Source of the DNA: Methanomassiliicoccaceae archaeon UBA472
GTDB lineage: Archaea > Thermoplasmatota > Thermoplasmata > Methanomassiliicoccales > UBA472
Direction of reading: 5' to 3'
NCBI GenBank assembly: GCA_002497075.1
Contig: DAML01000010.1
Span: 115,977-179,976, forward strand
Length of the DNA stretch: 64,000 nucleotides
Of the stretch, positions 43,416-53,109 are shown piece after piece (within the stretch, counting starts at the first letter, position 1; every line of letters begins with the position of its first letter). The notes under the pieces were generated by a model that did no database searches, was not told the origin of the DNA, and saw only the letters and a program-made list of their open reading frames with translations. Made by a program: the position numbers and the translations under genes.

Positions 43416-46073
43416 ATGGACGCGGTGAAGGTCGACTTCGTGAAGTACAACCGGGAAAGGCTTCCCCAGTATCGCACGGAGACCACGGTCCTCTCTTCAG
43501 GAAATGAGAGGTGGGTGGTCAAGAGGGCGTTGTCGGCCGAGAGCGTGCCGCATGTTCTGAACATGGTCAGGGGGGCGGAGCTTCTGCGCGAACGCCTGCG
43601 CAACGCGAACGTGCCGCACACCGTCCCTATGGAGGACCGGGTGCGCATGGACTTTGTGCGCGGAACCTCGGTCGAGGACGAACTGGTCCGAATGGCCATG
43701 CAAGGTGACCGCGAAGGGTTCGTCGAAACGGTCCAACGATTCAGAACCTACCAGGAAGCGCTTGGCGTCGTTGCCTCCGGGACAGAGATGAACGGCGCGG
43801 TCCGGGAACTGTTGGCCGAGGCGCCGGCCGAGCTTATGGGGGAAATGATGCCGGTGGCCAATCTCGACCTTACCTTCGATAACGTGGTGGTCGACGGCGA
43901 AGGAAGGCATTGGATCACCGATCAGGAATGGGTGTTCGATTCCCCGATACCGTTATCGTTCGTCATGTACCGCAGCCTTTACGTCCTGTTCCTAAAGCAC
44001 GACAGAAGGTTGACGATGATCACTTTTCCTCAGGCGCTCGGGGAGGCAAAGGTTCCTGAAGCCCTTTGGGAGACCTATCGTCAGGCTTGCGAACGTTTTA
44101 TCGACCTTGTGTTCGGAAAGGAGCGCCCCCACCTCATACCCCAGAGATACCGCAAGGCCGAGCTTCATCTCGCCGACCGGGAGCTGCTGGAGAAACGTGA
44201 GCAGCAGCTTTACGCCGCCAGATTGGAACTTGACGCCACGAAGGGCGCTTTGACGGAGATGATCGCCCATGCCAAGGCGCGCGAGGAACGCCTACAGGAG
44301 CAGGAAAGGCGGCTTGGCGGGTTGAGCGATGAAGTGGAAAGGATGAGATCATCCTTGGCCGAGATTGAAGGCCGACTGGAAAGCCAAAGGATCGAGCTGG
44401 AATCCGAGCGGCTCCGGCTGTCGGCCGAGCGCTCCCTGAGGATCCAGACCGAATCCGATCTCCTGAACGAGAGAGAGCGCAAGGCAGCGATACTCCAGGA
44501 GCTGGAGGGCGAGCGTGTCCTTTCCCAACAGTATAGGCAGGAGATGGAGCTGGTCCGCACCGACCTGCGCATCGCCACCGAGGGCATGGCGCGGGTGGCT
44601 AACGAGCGCGACGAGAACTTCGCCCAACTTCAGGACATGACCGAGAAGTTCATGTCCAAGCAAGCGGAACTAATGACCATGTCGGACTGGGCGCGCAGCA
44701 TGCAGCTGCGCCTGGAGTTCCTGGAGAGCATCCCGACCATCAAGATCGCTGAACGCGTCGCAAAGGTCCAGAAGCTGGGGGTGGAGAAGCTGCGCTCGGA
44801 GGGCCTGGTATCCACGATGAAGGACCTGGCCTTCAAGTACTCGCCGCAGCAGGTCCAGCAAATGTTCTATCACCAGGAGGCGTCGAACATCAAGGACCTT
44901 CAAGAGGACGCTTCTGGTAAGAACGTCCTAGTGGTGTTCCCGGTCATCCCCTGGGAGTTCCGCTGGCAGAGGCCGCAGCAGCTGGTGTCCCGCTTCGCTG
45001 AGAATGGCTATACCGTCATCTTCGTCAACATGACGCTGACGGCCAAAGGCGCCCGTTACCTCACCAACGCGGAGGCGCTGAAGGACGTCAAGCTGGGTAA
45101 ACTGCGGGACCATGTGTTCGAGGTGCACCTCAGCACCCTGAACAAGCTCAACGTCTACCAGGACCGCATCAAGGGCGGGGACCTGAACAACCTGGTCCAA
45201 GGCCTCCTGTCGGTGATGAGAGAGCTGGAGCCTACCTCCGTGACGTACCTGGTGCAGTTCCCCGGCTGGGCGCAGCTGGCGAACGTGCTCCGCTCCAAGA
45301 TCGGCGGGACGCTGGTCTTCGACTGCATGGACGATCACGCCGGGTTCAGCAACAACGCCACCGAGGTGGTAAAAAGGGAGACCAAGCTCATGGAGAACGC
45401 CGACCTGGTCGTCACCAGCTCCGCGAAGCTTCACGAGAAGGCCCTGGCGTTCAATGACAACTCCATCCTGGTCCGCAACGGCACGGACTTCGAGATGTTC
45501 CACACGCTCTCCCCCAACGGAAAGCTGGAATCCGTGAAAAAACCTATCATCGGCTATCATGGCGCGATCTCCGAGTGGTTCGACCCCGGTGTCGTGCACA
45601 GATGCGCCGAGAAGCATCCGGAATGGAACTTCGTTCTGATCGGCTCGACCCTCGGCTGCGAGGTGAACGGCCTGAAGAAGTTGCCTAACGTGCATCTGCT
45701 GGGGGAGATGCCGTACAAGGACCTCCCCGGTTATCTTTCTTATTTCAACGTCTGCATCATTCCCTTCCGCGTTTGCGAGCTGACCCTGGCCACCAACCCG
45801 GTCAAGTTCTACGAATACATAAGCAGCGGCAAGCCGGTGGTGAGCGTCAAGCTTCCGGAGATGGAGCAGTACGCTGACATCTGTTACCTCTACGAGACGG
45901 ACGAGGAGTTCGAGAAAGGCATCCTCTCCGCCCTGGAGGAGAAGGGTGACGATATCCGCGACAAAAGGATCGACGTGGCGCGTAAAAGCTCCTGGGACCA
46001 GAGGTTCCAGGACATCCGTTCTCACCTCGAGGAAATGTCCGAAGGCAAGCACGGCAAGCGAAAGGTTCTATAG
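43416..46073 (+). CDS. Kinase-like/coiled-coil/glycosyltransferase fusion (WbdD-like ruler)
   Basis: The 885-residue protein has three parts. Residues 1-240 look like a protein-kinase-fold phosphotransferase: RWVVKRA supplies the lysine, NLDLTFDNVVV the catalytic Asp/Asn, and WITDQEWVF a DxE metal site. Residues 250-440 form a long charged coiled coil. Residues 503-860 are a GT-B transferase (FPVIPWEFRWQRPQQLVSRF, VFDCMDDHAGFSN, LVRNGTDFEMF, PVKFYEYISSGKPVV). In E. coli O9a, WbdD unites methyltransferase, kinase and coiled coil to cap the polymer and set its length. Here the methyltransferase is separate and a transferase is added. Confidence 0.85.
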   Translation: MDAVKVDFVKYNRERLPQYRTETTVLSSGNERWVVKRALSAESVPHVLNMVRGAELLRERLRNANVPHTVPMEDRVRMDFVRGTSVEDELVRMAMQGDREGFVETVQRFRTYQEALGVVASGTEMNGAVRELLAEAPAELMGEMMPVANLDLTFDNVVVDGEGRHWITDQEWVFDSPIPLSFVMYRSLYVLFLKHDRRLTMITFPQALGEAKVPEALWETYRQACERFIDLVFGKERPHLIPQRYRKAELHLADRELLEKREQQLYAARLELDATKGALTEMIAHAKAREERLQEQERRLGGLSDEVERMRSSLAEIEGRLESQRIELESERLRLSAERSLRIQTESDLLNERERKAAILQELEGERVLSQQYRQEMELVRTDLRIATEGMARVANERDENFAQLQDMTEKFMSKQAELMTMSDWARSMQLRLEFLESIPTIKIAERVAKVQKLGVEKLRSEGLVSTMKDLAFKYSPQQVQQMFYHQEASNIKDLQEDASGKNVLVVFPVIPWEFRWQRPQQLVSRFAENGYTVIFVNMTLTAKGARYLTNAEALKDVKLGKLRDHVFEVHLSTLNKLNVYQDRIKGGDLNNLVQGLLSVMRELEPTSVTYLVQFPGWAQLANVLRSKIGGTLVFDCMDDHAGFSNNATEVVKRETKLMENADLVVTSSAKLHEKALAFNDNSILVRNGTDFEMFHTLSPNGKLESVKKPIIGYHGAISEWFDPGVVHRCAEKHPEWNFVLIGSTLGCEVNGLKKLPNVHLLGEMPYKDLPGYLSYFNVCIIPFRVCELTLATNPVKFYEYISSGKPVVSVKLPEMEQYADICYLYETDEEFEKGILSALEEKGDDIRDKRIDVARKSSWDQRFQDIRSHLEEMSEGKHGKRKVL

Positions 46074-46100
46074 GCCAGGCATTCATTCGAGCGGGTCGAC

Positions 46101-47666
46101 ATGCGAGCTAGCCTAGTGGTCCTGACCTACAACCAGCTTAAGGAGGGAACCATCCCCTGCCTGGAGAGCCTGTTCCTATACACTCCCAGAGACCAGTTCG
46201 AGCTCATAATCGTTGACAACGCCTCCTCCGACGGAACGCCGGAGCACCTGCGTGCGGTCGCCAAGGAGCACGACAACGTCCGGCTGATCTTGAACGCGGA
46301 GAACAAAGGCTACGCCAGCGGCAACAACGACGGGATGCGCGCCGCCAAGGGCGATTGCGTGGTGCTTTTGAACAACGACACCATGGCCACACCGGGATGG
46401 CTGGATGCGCTGCTCGCACCGTTGGAGAAGGACCGTTCCATCGGTCTGATATGCCCGATAACGAATTCAGCGGGGAACGAGCAGACCGTGGTGATCCCTT
46501 CGCTGAACGAGGAGAACTATGTTGAGGTCTCGCGTCGTTACACAGCGAAGAACAAAGGTCACATCTTCGATACCGAAAAGCTCGGTTTCTACTGCGTTGC
46601 CATGCGGCGGGACGTCCTGGAGAAGGTCGGGCTTCTCGACGAGAGGTTCGGCCTGGGCATGTTCGAGGACGATGACTATTGCCTCCGCGTCCGGAGGTCC
46701 GGTCACCGCCTGGTGATAAACGAAGGCTGTTTCATCTATCACAAAGGGAGCCTCTCCTTCAAGAAGCTGGAGAACAAGGAGTACCAGCAGATATTCGAGC
46801 GGAACCGGGAATACTACCAGAGGAAGCACGGCCAGCCCTGGCTGTTCAACGACCTCACCCTGGCCTACTATCGTCAGATGCAGAGGGAGGTCGAGTCCCT
46901 TCTGCGCAAGGACCATCCGCCGGTCGAGGCGGAGCGAATTGCCGCCAGGCTCAAGGGATTCGAGTACCTCGTCCAGCACGCCCGGGAGCTGGAAAGGGAT
47001 GGCGGCAAGGGGAGCGCGCTTAAGGAAAGGAAACTTTCACGCGGGCTGGGCATGTTCAGGGACGAATATCTCAAGGGGGACCGCCGATCCAGGCTCCTCT
47101 TCCGCAGAAAGGTGCGGCGGCGCTTCAAGCCATTGGAGAATCAGGAAGTGATCGATGCCCTGGGGGAGATAAGGCGCGAGGAAGGTTTCCGGCGCTTGCT
47201 GGTCTTCCAGGACCTGGCCGATCTTCATTCGGGAGGAAGGGAGAGCGTTCTCGCAACGGCTCTGGCGGCTTCCGGGGTGACCGTGCTCTACGGGACCGGA
47301 AACAGGGAGGTGGACACCGTGGAGGTCATCGAGAAGGTGGGCGACCACCTCTACCTGATGAACCAGGAACTGTTCGGATTCCTGCCGCACCTGGTCACCG
47401 CCGAGGAGATGGCCCTATACGTTGTTGGGATAGGCGCACTGGGATATCTTCCTGAACCAGGACCGTCCGCGATGGTGGTGGATCTGACCGCTGGCCGGGA
47501 GGAGGAACTGCCGATGTTCTCGGAAGAGCTTCTCAAAGTCGGTACCATAGCCTTGTTCCTGTTGGGCATGGGATCGGAGGTTGGGCTCTCGCTCCCCGAT
47601 GGCCAGACGGCGCTGCGGTTCGACGGCACGGACGTCTCCGGCGTGGTCGAATGGCTTAAACGGTGA
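46101..47666 (+). CDS. Family 2 glycosyltransferase with an unrecognised C-terminal region
   Basis: Residues 1-230 are a GT2 domain: SLVVLTYNQLKEGTIPCLES, LIIVDNASSDGTPEHL, GYASGNNDGMRAAKGDCVVL, LNNDTMATPGWLDALLAPLE and RFGLGMFEDDDYCLRVRRSG, the rhamnosyltransferase-like pattern. Residues 260-360 are charged and helical. The last 160 residues (after about 360) form a compact domain with RLLVFQDLADLHSGG that I cannot assign; the C-terminal part has no clear motif. It follows the WbdD-like gene by 27 bp and is the last gene of the exporter operon. Confidence 0.86.
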   Translation: MRASLVVLTYNQLKEGTIPCLESLFLYTPRDQFELIIVDNASSDGTPEHLRAVAKEHDNVRLILNAENKGYASGNNDGMRAAKGDCVVLLNNDTMATPGWLDALLAPLEKDRSIGLICPITNSAGNEQTVVIPSLNEENYVEVSRRYTAKNKGHIFDTEKLGFYCVAMRRDVLEKVGLLDERFGLGMFEDDDYCLRVRRSGHRLVINEGCFIYHKGSLSFKKLENKEYQQIFERNREYYQRKHGQPWLFNDLTLAYYRQMQREVESLLRKDHPPVEAERIAARLKGFEYLVQHARELERDGGKGSALKERKLSRGLGMFRDEYLKGDRRSRLLFRRKVRRRFKPLENQEVIDALGEIRREEGFRRLLVFQDLADLHSGGRESVLATALAASGVTVLYGTGNREVDTVEVIEKVGDHLYLMNQELFGFLPHLVTAEEMALYVVGIGALGYLPEPGPSAMVVDLTAGREEELPMFSEELLKVGTIALFLLGMGSEVGLSLPDGQTALRFDGTDVSGVVEWLKR

Positions 47667-47672
47667 TGTCCT

Positions 47673-49136
47673 TCACCTCTTTCTCACCATCTGCAGGACC
47701 AGAAGGATTACGACGAGCGCAAGCATCCCGAGCAGCACGTATCCGATCCAGGCGTCCATCTTCCCGTCCAGCGAATCCTTGAGGTCGGCCAGCTCGCCCT
47801 GTGTCTCGTTCAGCTGGTCCTGCATCTCCCCGATTCGTTCATCGGGAGAGGGAGCGTCCGTGACCGTCAATTCCATCGGCTCGAACTGCATGGCGCATTC
47901 CACGCCAACGCCGAGATGCGCCTCGATCATCACGACCTCGTACATCCCCGGCGCGGCGTCCTCCGGTATTTCCAGAAGCGCCGTGGCGAAACCTCCTGAC
48001 GGGGTTGACAGTGAACAGCTTCCGTAGCTCACTCCGTCCTTCATGAGGTGCGCGGTGGCCGATATGGCGATATCGTTGACGAAGAACAGTTCGGCCGAAA
48101 CGTTCACTCTAACTGAGGTCCCCGGTCCGGCGCTGGTGGCGCCGATCTCGGCCGAGTTCTCGTACAAGGGCAGGGAAAGGACCTCCTGGTTGATCAGCAG
48201 GTCATCGCCGGAGCCGCCGAACATCACCAGACGGCCCTCGCTGACCAGCAGAGCGCCGTGCGCCCCCTTCTCCGGGGGCGTGGGCAGCTCGTGCAGGGAC
48301 ATGTCGCCGAGATCGAGCGCCCGCGCCCTGGCCGGCGGGTCCTCATCGTAGATCAGTCCCTGGGATCCGCCCTGCAGATAGACCATTCCGTCCGCCCCCA
48401 CCGCAGCCCTCTCGAAGGAGCAGGGCTCGGCCATGGTCCCCTGCAGACCCCACGTTCCCATCGCGATGTCGTAGCGGTAGACCTCATCCTCGTTCACCGG
48501 GGGTTCATCGAGGCCGCCGATGAAGAAGACGCTCCCCCCACTGACGACCACCGAACCGGCCGCCCTTGGACGGGGGAGCTTGGCGGCCTCGGAGAACCGC
48601 TCGGTCTCCGTATCGAAGATGTAGCAATTGCTCTTCGTGCCATCCAGATACCCGCCCGCGATCAGTATGCGACGGTCGTCCAAGGCCGCCGCTGCCCCCA
48701 GGTACGTGGGAAGGGGGTTCGTGGGCCCGGTCCTCCAGGTGTCCGTGGCCGTTTCGTAGACTAACACTTTAACATTGTACTCGGGGTCTGGCATACCAGC
48801 GCGCATCCCACCGAACACGTAGACGGTGCCGTTGGGCATGGCCGCGGCCGAGGAGAACCACCATCCCGATGGAGCGTAGGAACCTTCGAACCAATCATCC
48901 TCCGCCGGATCGTATATCCAGGTGTCCTCGCTTATCGCCCCGGAGGAGCCCATGGCGACGAACATCCTGCCGTCCGGCAGCTGCGCGGAGCAGAACCGGG
49001 TCAGCTCGAAGGGCATGGTGTCCAAGTATTCCCAGGCCGGGGCGGCCTCGGTTGGAACGGGAACGGCGACGACGGTCAGAAGCAGAGCTAAAGCGGTCAG
49101 CAGGACTAGATAAGATCTAATGTTCGAACCCCCCAC
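47673..49136 (-). CDS. Membrane-anchored kelch-repeat surface protein 1
   Basis: The 487-residue protein has a signal peptide (about 7-31), then about six kelch motifs with the GG pairs (VYVFGG, ILIAGG, VFFIGG, VYLQGG, LVMFGG) that would make a beta-propeller. An extracellular beta domain (about 330-430) follows, then a short coiled coil (434-456), the juxtamembrane GKMDAWIGYV motif, a transmembrane helix and a MVRKR tail. It shares this architecture with three neighbours. The GTG start at 49136 follows a TTTTATAATCC box by about 30 bp. Ligand unknown. Confidence 0.9.
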   Translation of the reverse strand: MGGSNIRSYLVLLTALALLLTVVAVPVPTEAAPAWEYLDTMPFELTRFCSAQLPDGRMFVAMGSSGAISEDTWIYDPAEDDWFEGSYAPSGWWFSSAAAMPNGTVYVFGGMRAGMPDPEYNVKVLVYETATDTWRTGPTNPLPTYLGAAAALDDRRILIAGGYLDGTKSNCYIFDTETERFSEAAKLPRPRAAGSVVVSGGSVFFIGGLDEPPVNEDEVYRYDIAMGTWGLQGTMAEPCSFERAAVGADGMVYLQGGSQGLIYDEDPPARARALDLGDMSLHELPTPPEKGAHGALLVSEGRLVMFGGSGDDLLINQEVLSLPLYENSAEIGATSAGPGTSVRVNVSAELFFVNDIAISATAHLMKDGVSYGSCSLSTPSGGFATALLEIPEDAAPGMYEVVMIEAHLGVGVECAMQFEPMELTVTDAPSPDERIGEMQDQLNETQGELADLKDSLDGKMDAWIGYVLLGMLALVVILLVLQMVRKR

Positions 49137-49287
49137 CTTTGCGGGTGATGAAACTAGGGGACGGGGGGATTATAAAAGAGTGGGAGAACGGACCGTGCCC
49201 GCGGAATCATGGAGATTGAACTCGGGAAGAACTGCCTTGGCTGGGAAACTCGAACCTTAGATATCCCGGCGCGGCCTATTACGGTCC

Positions 49288-49617
49288 ATGACCGATGAAC
49301 GTTTCGTAGCCGCCTTCGTGGCCATGACCCCGGACGCCGATCCTGCGAAGCACAGGAGCGTCATCGAGACGCCCCTCTACCGTTTGATCAGCGTCCTGGT
49401 GCGGCACGAGAAGGAGGCGGAGAAGGTGTGCCTGGACCTCGTAAGAACGGAAGGCGTTAGTTCGTTCATACTCTGCCCTGGCTTAACGAACGCGGGGATA
49501 GGAAGATTGTCGGAGGCGCTCGGTCCCGGAATATCCATCAACGTGGCCAGGGGCGACGGGCCGAGCAACGCCGTCGCAAGACAAGCAATGGAGAAGGCTG
49601 GCTTCTTCAAGCATTGA
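49288..49617 (+). CDS. DUF6506-like small protein
   Basis: The 109-residue protein contains the pattern FVAAFVAMTPDADPAKHRSV, ETPLYRLISVLV, SSFILCPGLTNAGIGRLSEA and GISINVARGDGPSNA, which resembles the DUF6506 family (a short alpha/beta fold, function unknown). It stands alone on the plus strand between two kelch genes. The assignment is by pattern and not certain. Confidence 0.65.
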   Translation: MTDERFVAAFVAMTPDADPAKHRSVIETPLYRLISVLVRHEKEAEKVCLDLVRTEGVSSFILCPGLTNAGIGRLSEALGPGISINVARGDGPSNAVARQAMEKAGFFKH

Positions 49618-49636
49618 AAAAAGGGAAGAAAAAGGT

Positions 49637-51403
49637 TTAGGCTCGTTTCTTTCTCATCAGGAGCACGGCGTTCACCGCGATGCCGACGAGCACCGCCACC
49701 AGGATCAGGTAACCGAGGGAAGCGTCCATCTTCCCGTCCAGCTGGTCCTGCGTGTCGGAAACGTTCTCCTCGGACGAAGCTAGCGCTTCGTTCGCCTCAT
49801 CGAGGGCGTCCTGCGCGTCATCCAGCTGTCCCTGCAGCTGGACGAGTGATATCATTAGCGCGGTCATGTTGTCCTGCAGGCGGTCCAGGCTCTCGTTGCT
49901 CTCCTCGGCGTTCTCCTGAGCCAGGTCCAGCTGTTCCTGCATCAGGGCCAGTTCCAGCAGGAGCGAGTCCAGGTCTCCCTGCAGGGAGGCGACGGAGGCG
50001 TTGACCTCGTCCAGGCCATCCTGGGCGGCCGCCAGCTCCGTCTGCAGTTCTTGGATCCGCGCCAGCTGCTCTGCCCGCACGGCATCCAACTCTGCCTGTA
50101 ATTCCAATATCTGCTGTTCCAGCTCTGCCGCCAGCTCCTCCGCCGAGGGGGTGTCGGTTACGGTCAGGAGCAGGGAGGGCAGGGGATGGTCGCCGGTCTC
50201 GCCGATCACGTATACGTCCCTGAACTCCAGAGCGTACGTTCCTGCCGGCATATCCGCCACTATAGGGAAGGATATCATGACGCTCATATCCGCGGGGTAG
50301 CTGAACTGCACGCCCGCCCAGATGACATCGTTCCGCACCAGGTAGGCCATTCCGTTCACGGTCGAATCGGGCTCTCCCAGGAAGCTCATCCTCACCCACG
50401 CGCTCTCCCCCTGACCGACGGTGTCCGTAGTCAGCTCAACAACCACTCTCGTGGTCTGCAAAGAGTAGACCTGCGAGTTCAATCCCATGTCGTTATACCC
50501 GCCCATGTAGACGACCCGGCCGTCCTCCAGGTCGAAGGCCGTGGCGTACCGGATGGGCACCGGCAGGCCGGAGATGACGGTGAACTCGTTGGTCAGGGAG
50601 TCCCAGGCCCAGGCCGTGGATTGGGCGCCGACCCCCATCGTTGGTGTCGACCCTCCCCCGAGCAGGTACACCAGTCCGTTGCCGCCCATGACCCCGGCCA
50701 TGTTGCAGCGGGGAGCGGGCAGTTGGCCCGCCCAGTCCCAGGTGCGGCTGGCGATGTCGTAGGCGAAAATATCATCGCGGACGGTGGTCGAGAAATCCCA
50801 GCCCCCGAGGTAGAAGACCTTCCCTCCGTCCCTGACCAGGGTCCCGGCCGCCCTGCCCTCCATGAGCGAATCGGTGTCTCCGTACGTCTGGTCTACCGTG
50901 TCGTAAAGATAACATCTGGAAACGGGAGATGGATACCCCCCGGCCAGGAGAATGTACCGTTCGTCGATCTCCGCCGAGGCCATGAAGGCCTTCACCTGGG
51001 GCAATTCGGTTCCGATCGCCCAGGAGTCGTTCCGCACATCGTAGCTCAGCGTTCTATCGTAATAACCCCCATTGTAGACGCCGAAAACGTACACCTTGCC
51101 GCCAAGGTAGGTGGCGGTGCAGAACCCCCCTCTTACCGGAGAGTCGCTCATCCTGGTCCAGACCTTCGCGTCCGGGTCGTATATCCAAGTATCGTTGAGA
51201 TAACCGGTCCCATCCTCGTTGATGCCCAAGGCCACGAAGATCCGCCCGTCAGGCAGCTCCGCTCCGGCATGGCTCATCCTACTGACCGGCATGGTTCCCT
51301 CGTTCACCCACTGCGTGAACTCGGCATCCGCGCCAGGCAGCATCGTCAAGGCGCCGGCCAACATCATCATGACCAACACTATCGTTAATGACCTCTTCAT
51401 CAT
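49637..51403 (-). CDS. Membrane-anchored kelch-repeat surface protein 2 with long coiled-coil stalk
   Basis: The start ATG at 51403 has a GGAG site 8 bp upstream and is followed by a signal peptide. Six kelch-like blades (RIFVALG, VYVFGVY, ILLAGG, VFYLGG, VYLLGG, VVYMGG) and a beta domain follow. Roughly 130 residues of continuous coiled coil (about 425-560) then lead to GKMDASLGYLI, a membrane helix and a RKKRA tail. The stalk is much longer than in its three paralogs. It would hold the propeller farther from the membrane. Confidence 0.9.
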   Translation of the reverse strand: MMKRSLTIVLVMMMLAGALTMLPGADAEFTQWVNEGTMPVSRMSHAGAELPDGRIFVALGINEDGTGYLNDTWIYDPDAKVWTRMSDSPVRGGFCTATYLGGKVYVFGVYNGGYYDRTLSYDVRNDSWAIGTELPQVKAFMASAEIDERYILLAGGYPSPVSRCYLYDTVDQTYGDTDSLMEGRAAGTLVRDGGKVFYLGGWDFSTTVRDDIFAYDIASRTWDWAGQLPAPRCNMAGVMGGNGLVYLLGGGSTPTMGVGAQSTAWAWDSLTNEFTVISGLPVPIRYATAFDLEDGRVVYMGGYNDMGLNSQVYSLQTTRVVVELTTDTVGQGESAWVRMSFLGEPDSTVNGMAYLVRNDVIWAGVQFSYPADMSVMISFPIVADMPAGTYALEFRDVYVIGETGDHPLPSLLLTVTDTPSAEELAAELEQQILELQAELDAVRAEQLARIQELQTELAAAQDGLDEVNASVASLQGDLDSLLLELALMQEQLDLAQENAEESNESLDRLQDNMTALMISLVQLQGQLDDAQDALDEANEALASSEENVSDTQDQLDGKMDASLGYLILVAVLVGIAVNAVLLMRKKRA

Positions 51404-51507
51404 GGCTTGTTCTCCCCCCGGTCCCATAAACAGATTTGGCAATGATGGCCTTGCCCATTATTAATATTGATATGATAATAAAATAAAAAGGATGGAAGGT
51501 GTTTGGC

Positions 51508-53007
51508 TCACTTCTTGCGGACCAGCGATATCACCGCTACGACCAGGACCACTATGACCAGTATCAATATCACGTACCCGATCATCGCGTCCAGCTTGGC
51601 GTCCACCGCCTCCTTGAGATCGGCGTTCGCTTGGTCCAGCTCCGCCTGCAAGGCGTCGATCTGGTCCTGCAGGTCGTCGTTCTGCTCCTGCAGCCCGTCC
51701 AGCCTCTCGTCGAGGGACGACGCTTCCACCACCGTGAAGGACATCGGCTCCAACGGGCACATCACGCCTAACGCCGTACCCAGCGAGGCCCAGTAGCACT
51801 CGATCACGTATTCGCCGGCCGGAAGGTCCTCGGGTATCTGGAAACGGACGTACGCCTCATTGCCACTGGCGGCCACCATGTCCACGCTGCCCCAGCTGGT
51901 GTTCCCCTGTACCAGGTAGAACGTGCCGTACAATCCCCATTCGAGCTCCAGCTCGGTATCCACCCACGCCCTGATCCACAGGTCGTCCCCCTGTTCGACC
52001 GTCGTTTCGGTCAGCTCCGCCCGGGTGCGGACGTTCTCCAGCGAGTATATCTCCAGTCGGGATGTCGATCCGTCGTGCCCTCCGAAGAACAACATCTTGC
52101 TTCCCACCGCCACGGCCGCCCCGTACCTCGACTGTTCCGGCAGCGAAGGGAATCCGCTGAACTGCCCGTCCACCGGATTGAAGGCCATGACGTCGCCGGT
52201 GTTGTCGTTGGTATACCAATCCGACAACCCGCTCCCTCCGATAAGATATATCAGCCCGTTCTCGGAGATGGCGCAGGCCATTCCCGTTCGCGGCTCGTAC
52301 ATCTCGGTGAGCGCCGTCCATTCGTTGCCTTCTATATTGTAGGCGAAGACATCCCCCACTACGTCGTGCGACTCGTCCCAACCTCCGAAGTAGAACGCCG
52401 TGCCTCCGGCCATGGCCATGCTTCCGGCGGCCCGGCCCTCGGGAAGGTTGTCCGCCGGGGAGAATATCTCCGTGTCCACGTTGAACAGGTAGCAGTCGCT
52501 GATCCCATAGTTGAGCTGCTGGTCCCCTCCCGCCACCAGGATGTTCCGGTCGTCCACGGCCACGCAGGCCATGTAATAGGCGGGCGCCGGAAGGTCCTGG
52601 CCGATGCTCCAGACGTTCGTTCCGACGTCATATACCAGGACCGAGTCCAACGGAACGCCCGGGTCCGCATATCCACCGAAAACGTACACCCGGCCGTTGA
52701 GATAGGCCCCGCTGACCAAGGTCATGCTTTTCGGCGAGTCGGCCCGCGCCGTCCAGTCCATGGTCACCGGGTCGAACAGCCACGAATCGTCGAGGAAGTT
52801 CACGCCAGAGACGTCGTAGCCCATGGATACGAAGATCTTCCCATCGGGCAGCTCGACGCTCAGGAAGCCCGACCTGCCCGTGGGCAGATCCCCCTCAAAG
52901 TTCCAGCCGTAATCCGCGGCCTGCGCCCCCGGGGCGAAGGCCAGAGCGCTGAGGCCCATCATCAGGGCCATGACGATAACGAAAGTCCTCTTGAACATCC
53001 AACTCAC
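51508..53007 (-). CDS. Membrane-anchored kelch-repeat surface protein 3
   Basis: The 499-residue protein has a signal peptide, six kelch-type blades (KIFVSMG, VYVFGG, ILVAGG, AFYFGG, IYLIGG, MLFFGG), a beta domain, a coiled coil of about 45 residues and AKLDAMIGYVI before the membrane helix. The DNA encoding the stalk and juxtamembrane part is almost the same as in the next kelch gene (51579-51663 against 53181-53264). GAGGGG lies a few bases before the GTG at 53007. Confidence 0.9.
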   Translation of the reverse strand: MSWMFKRTFVIVMALMMGLSALAFAPGAQAADYGWNFEGDLPTGRSGFLSVELPDGKIFVSMGYDVSGVNFLDDSWLFDPVTMDWTARADSPKSMTLVSGAYLNGRVYVFGGYADPGVPLDSVLVYDVGTNVWSIGQDLPAPAYYMACVAVDDRNILVAGGDQQLNYGISDCYLFNVDTEIFSPADNLPEGRAAGSMAMAGGTAFYFGGWDESHDVVGDVFAYNIEGNEWTALTEMYEPRTGMACAISENGLIYLIGGSGLSDWYTNDNTGDVMAFNPVDGQFSGFPSLPEQSRYGAAVAVGSKMLFFGGHDGSTSRLEIYSLENVRTRAELTETTVEQGDDLWIRAWVDTELELEWGLYGTFYLVQGNTSWGSVDMVAASGNEAYVRFQIPEDLPAGEYVIECYWASLGTALGVMCPLEPMSFTVVEASSLDERLDGLQEQNDDLQDQIDALQAELDQANADLKEAVDAKLDAMIGYVILILVIVVLVVAVISLVRKK

Positions 53008-53109
53008 TTTTCCCCTCGGTCCCGTCGTCGGGACCCTCGTGAGATTACTTCCTGGTGGCGATATTATAGTATGCGTCCAGAAAAATGAAAAAAGGAAGGT
53101 GTTTGACGC

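Noticed and set aside
44928..46052. 374-codon minus-strand frame
   Set aside because: It overlaps the well-supported kinase/coiled-coil/GT gene and has no recognisable motif.
50186..51388. 400-codon plus-strand frame
   Set aside because: It is the mirror of the kelch 2 gene; its residues show no kelch or other pattern and no ribosome-binding site.
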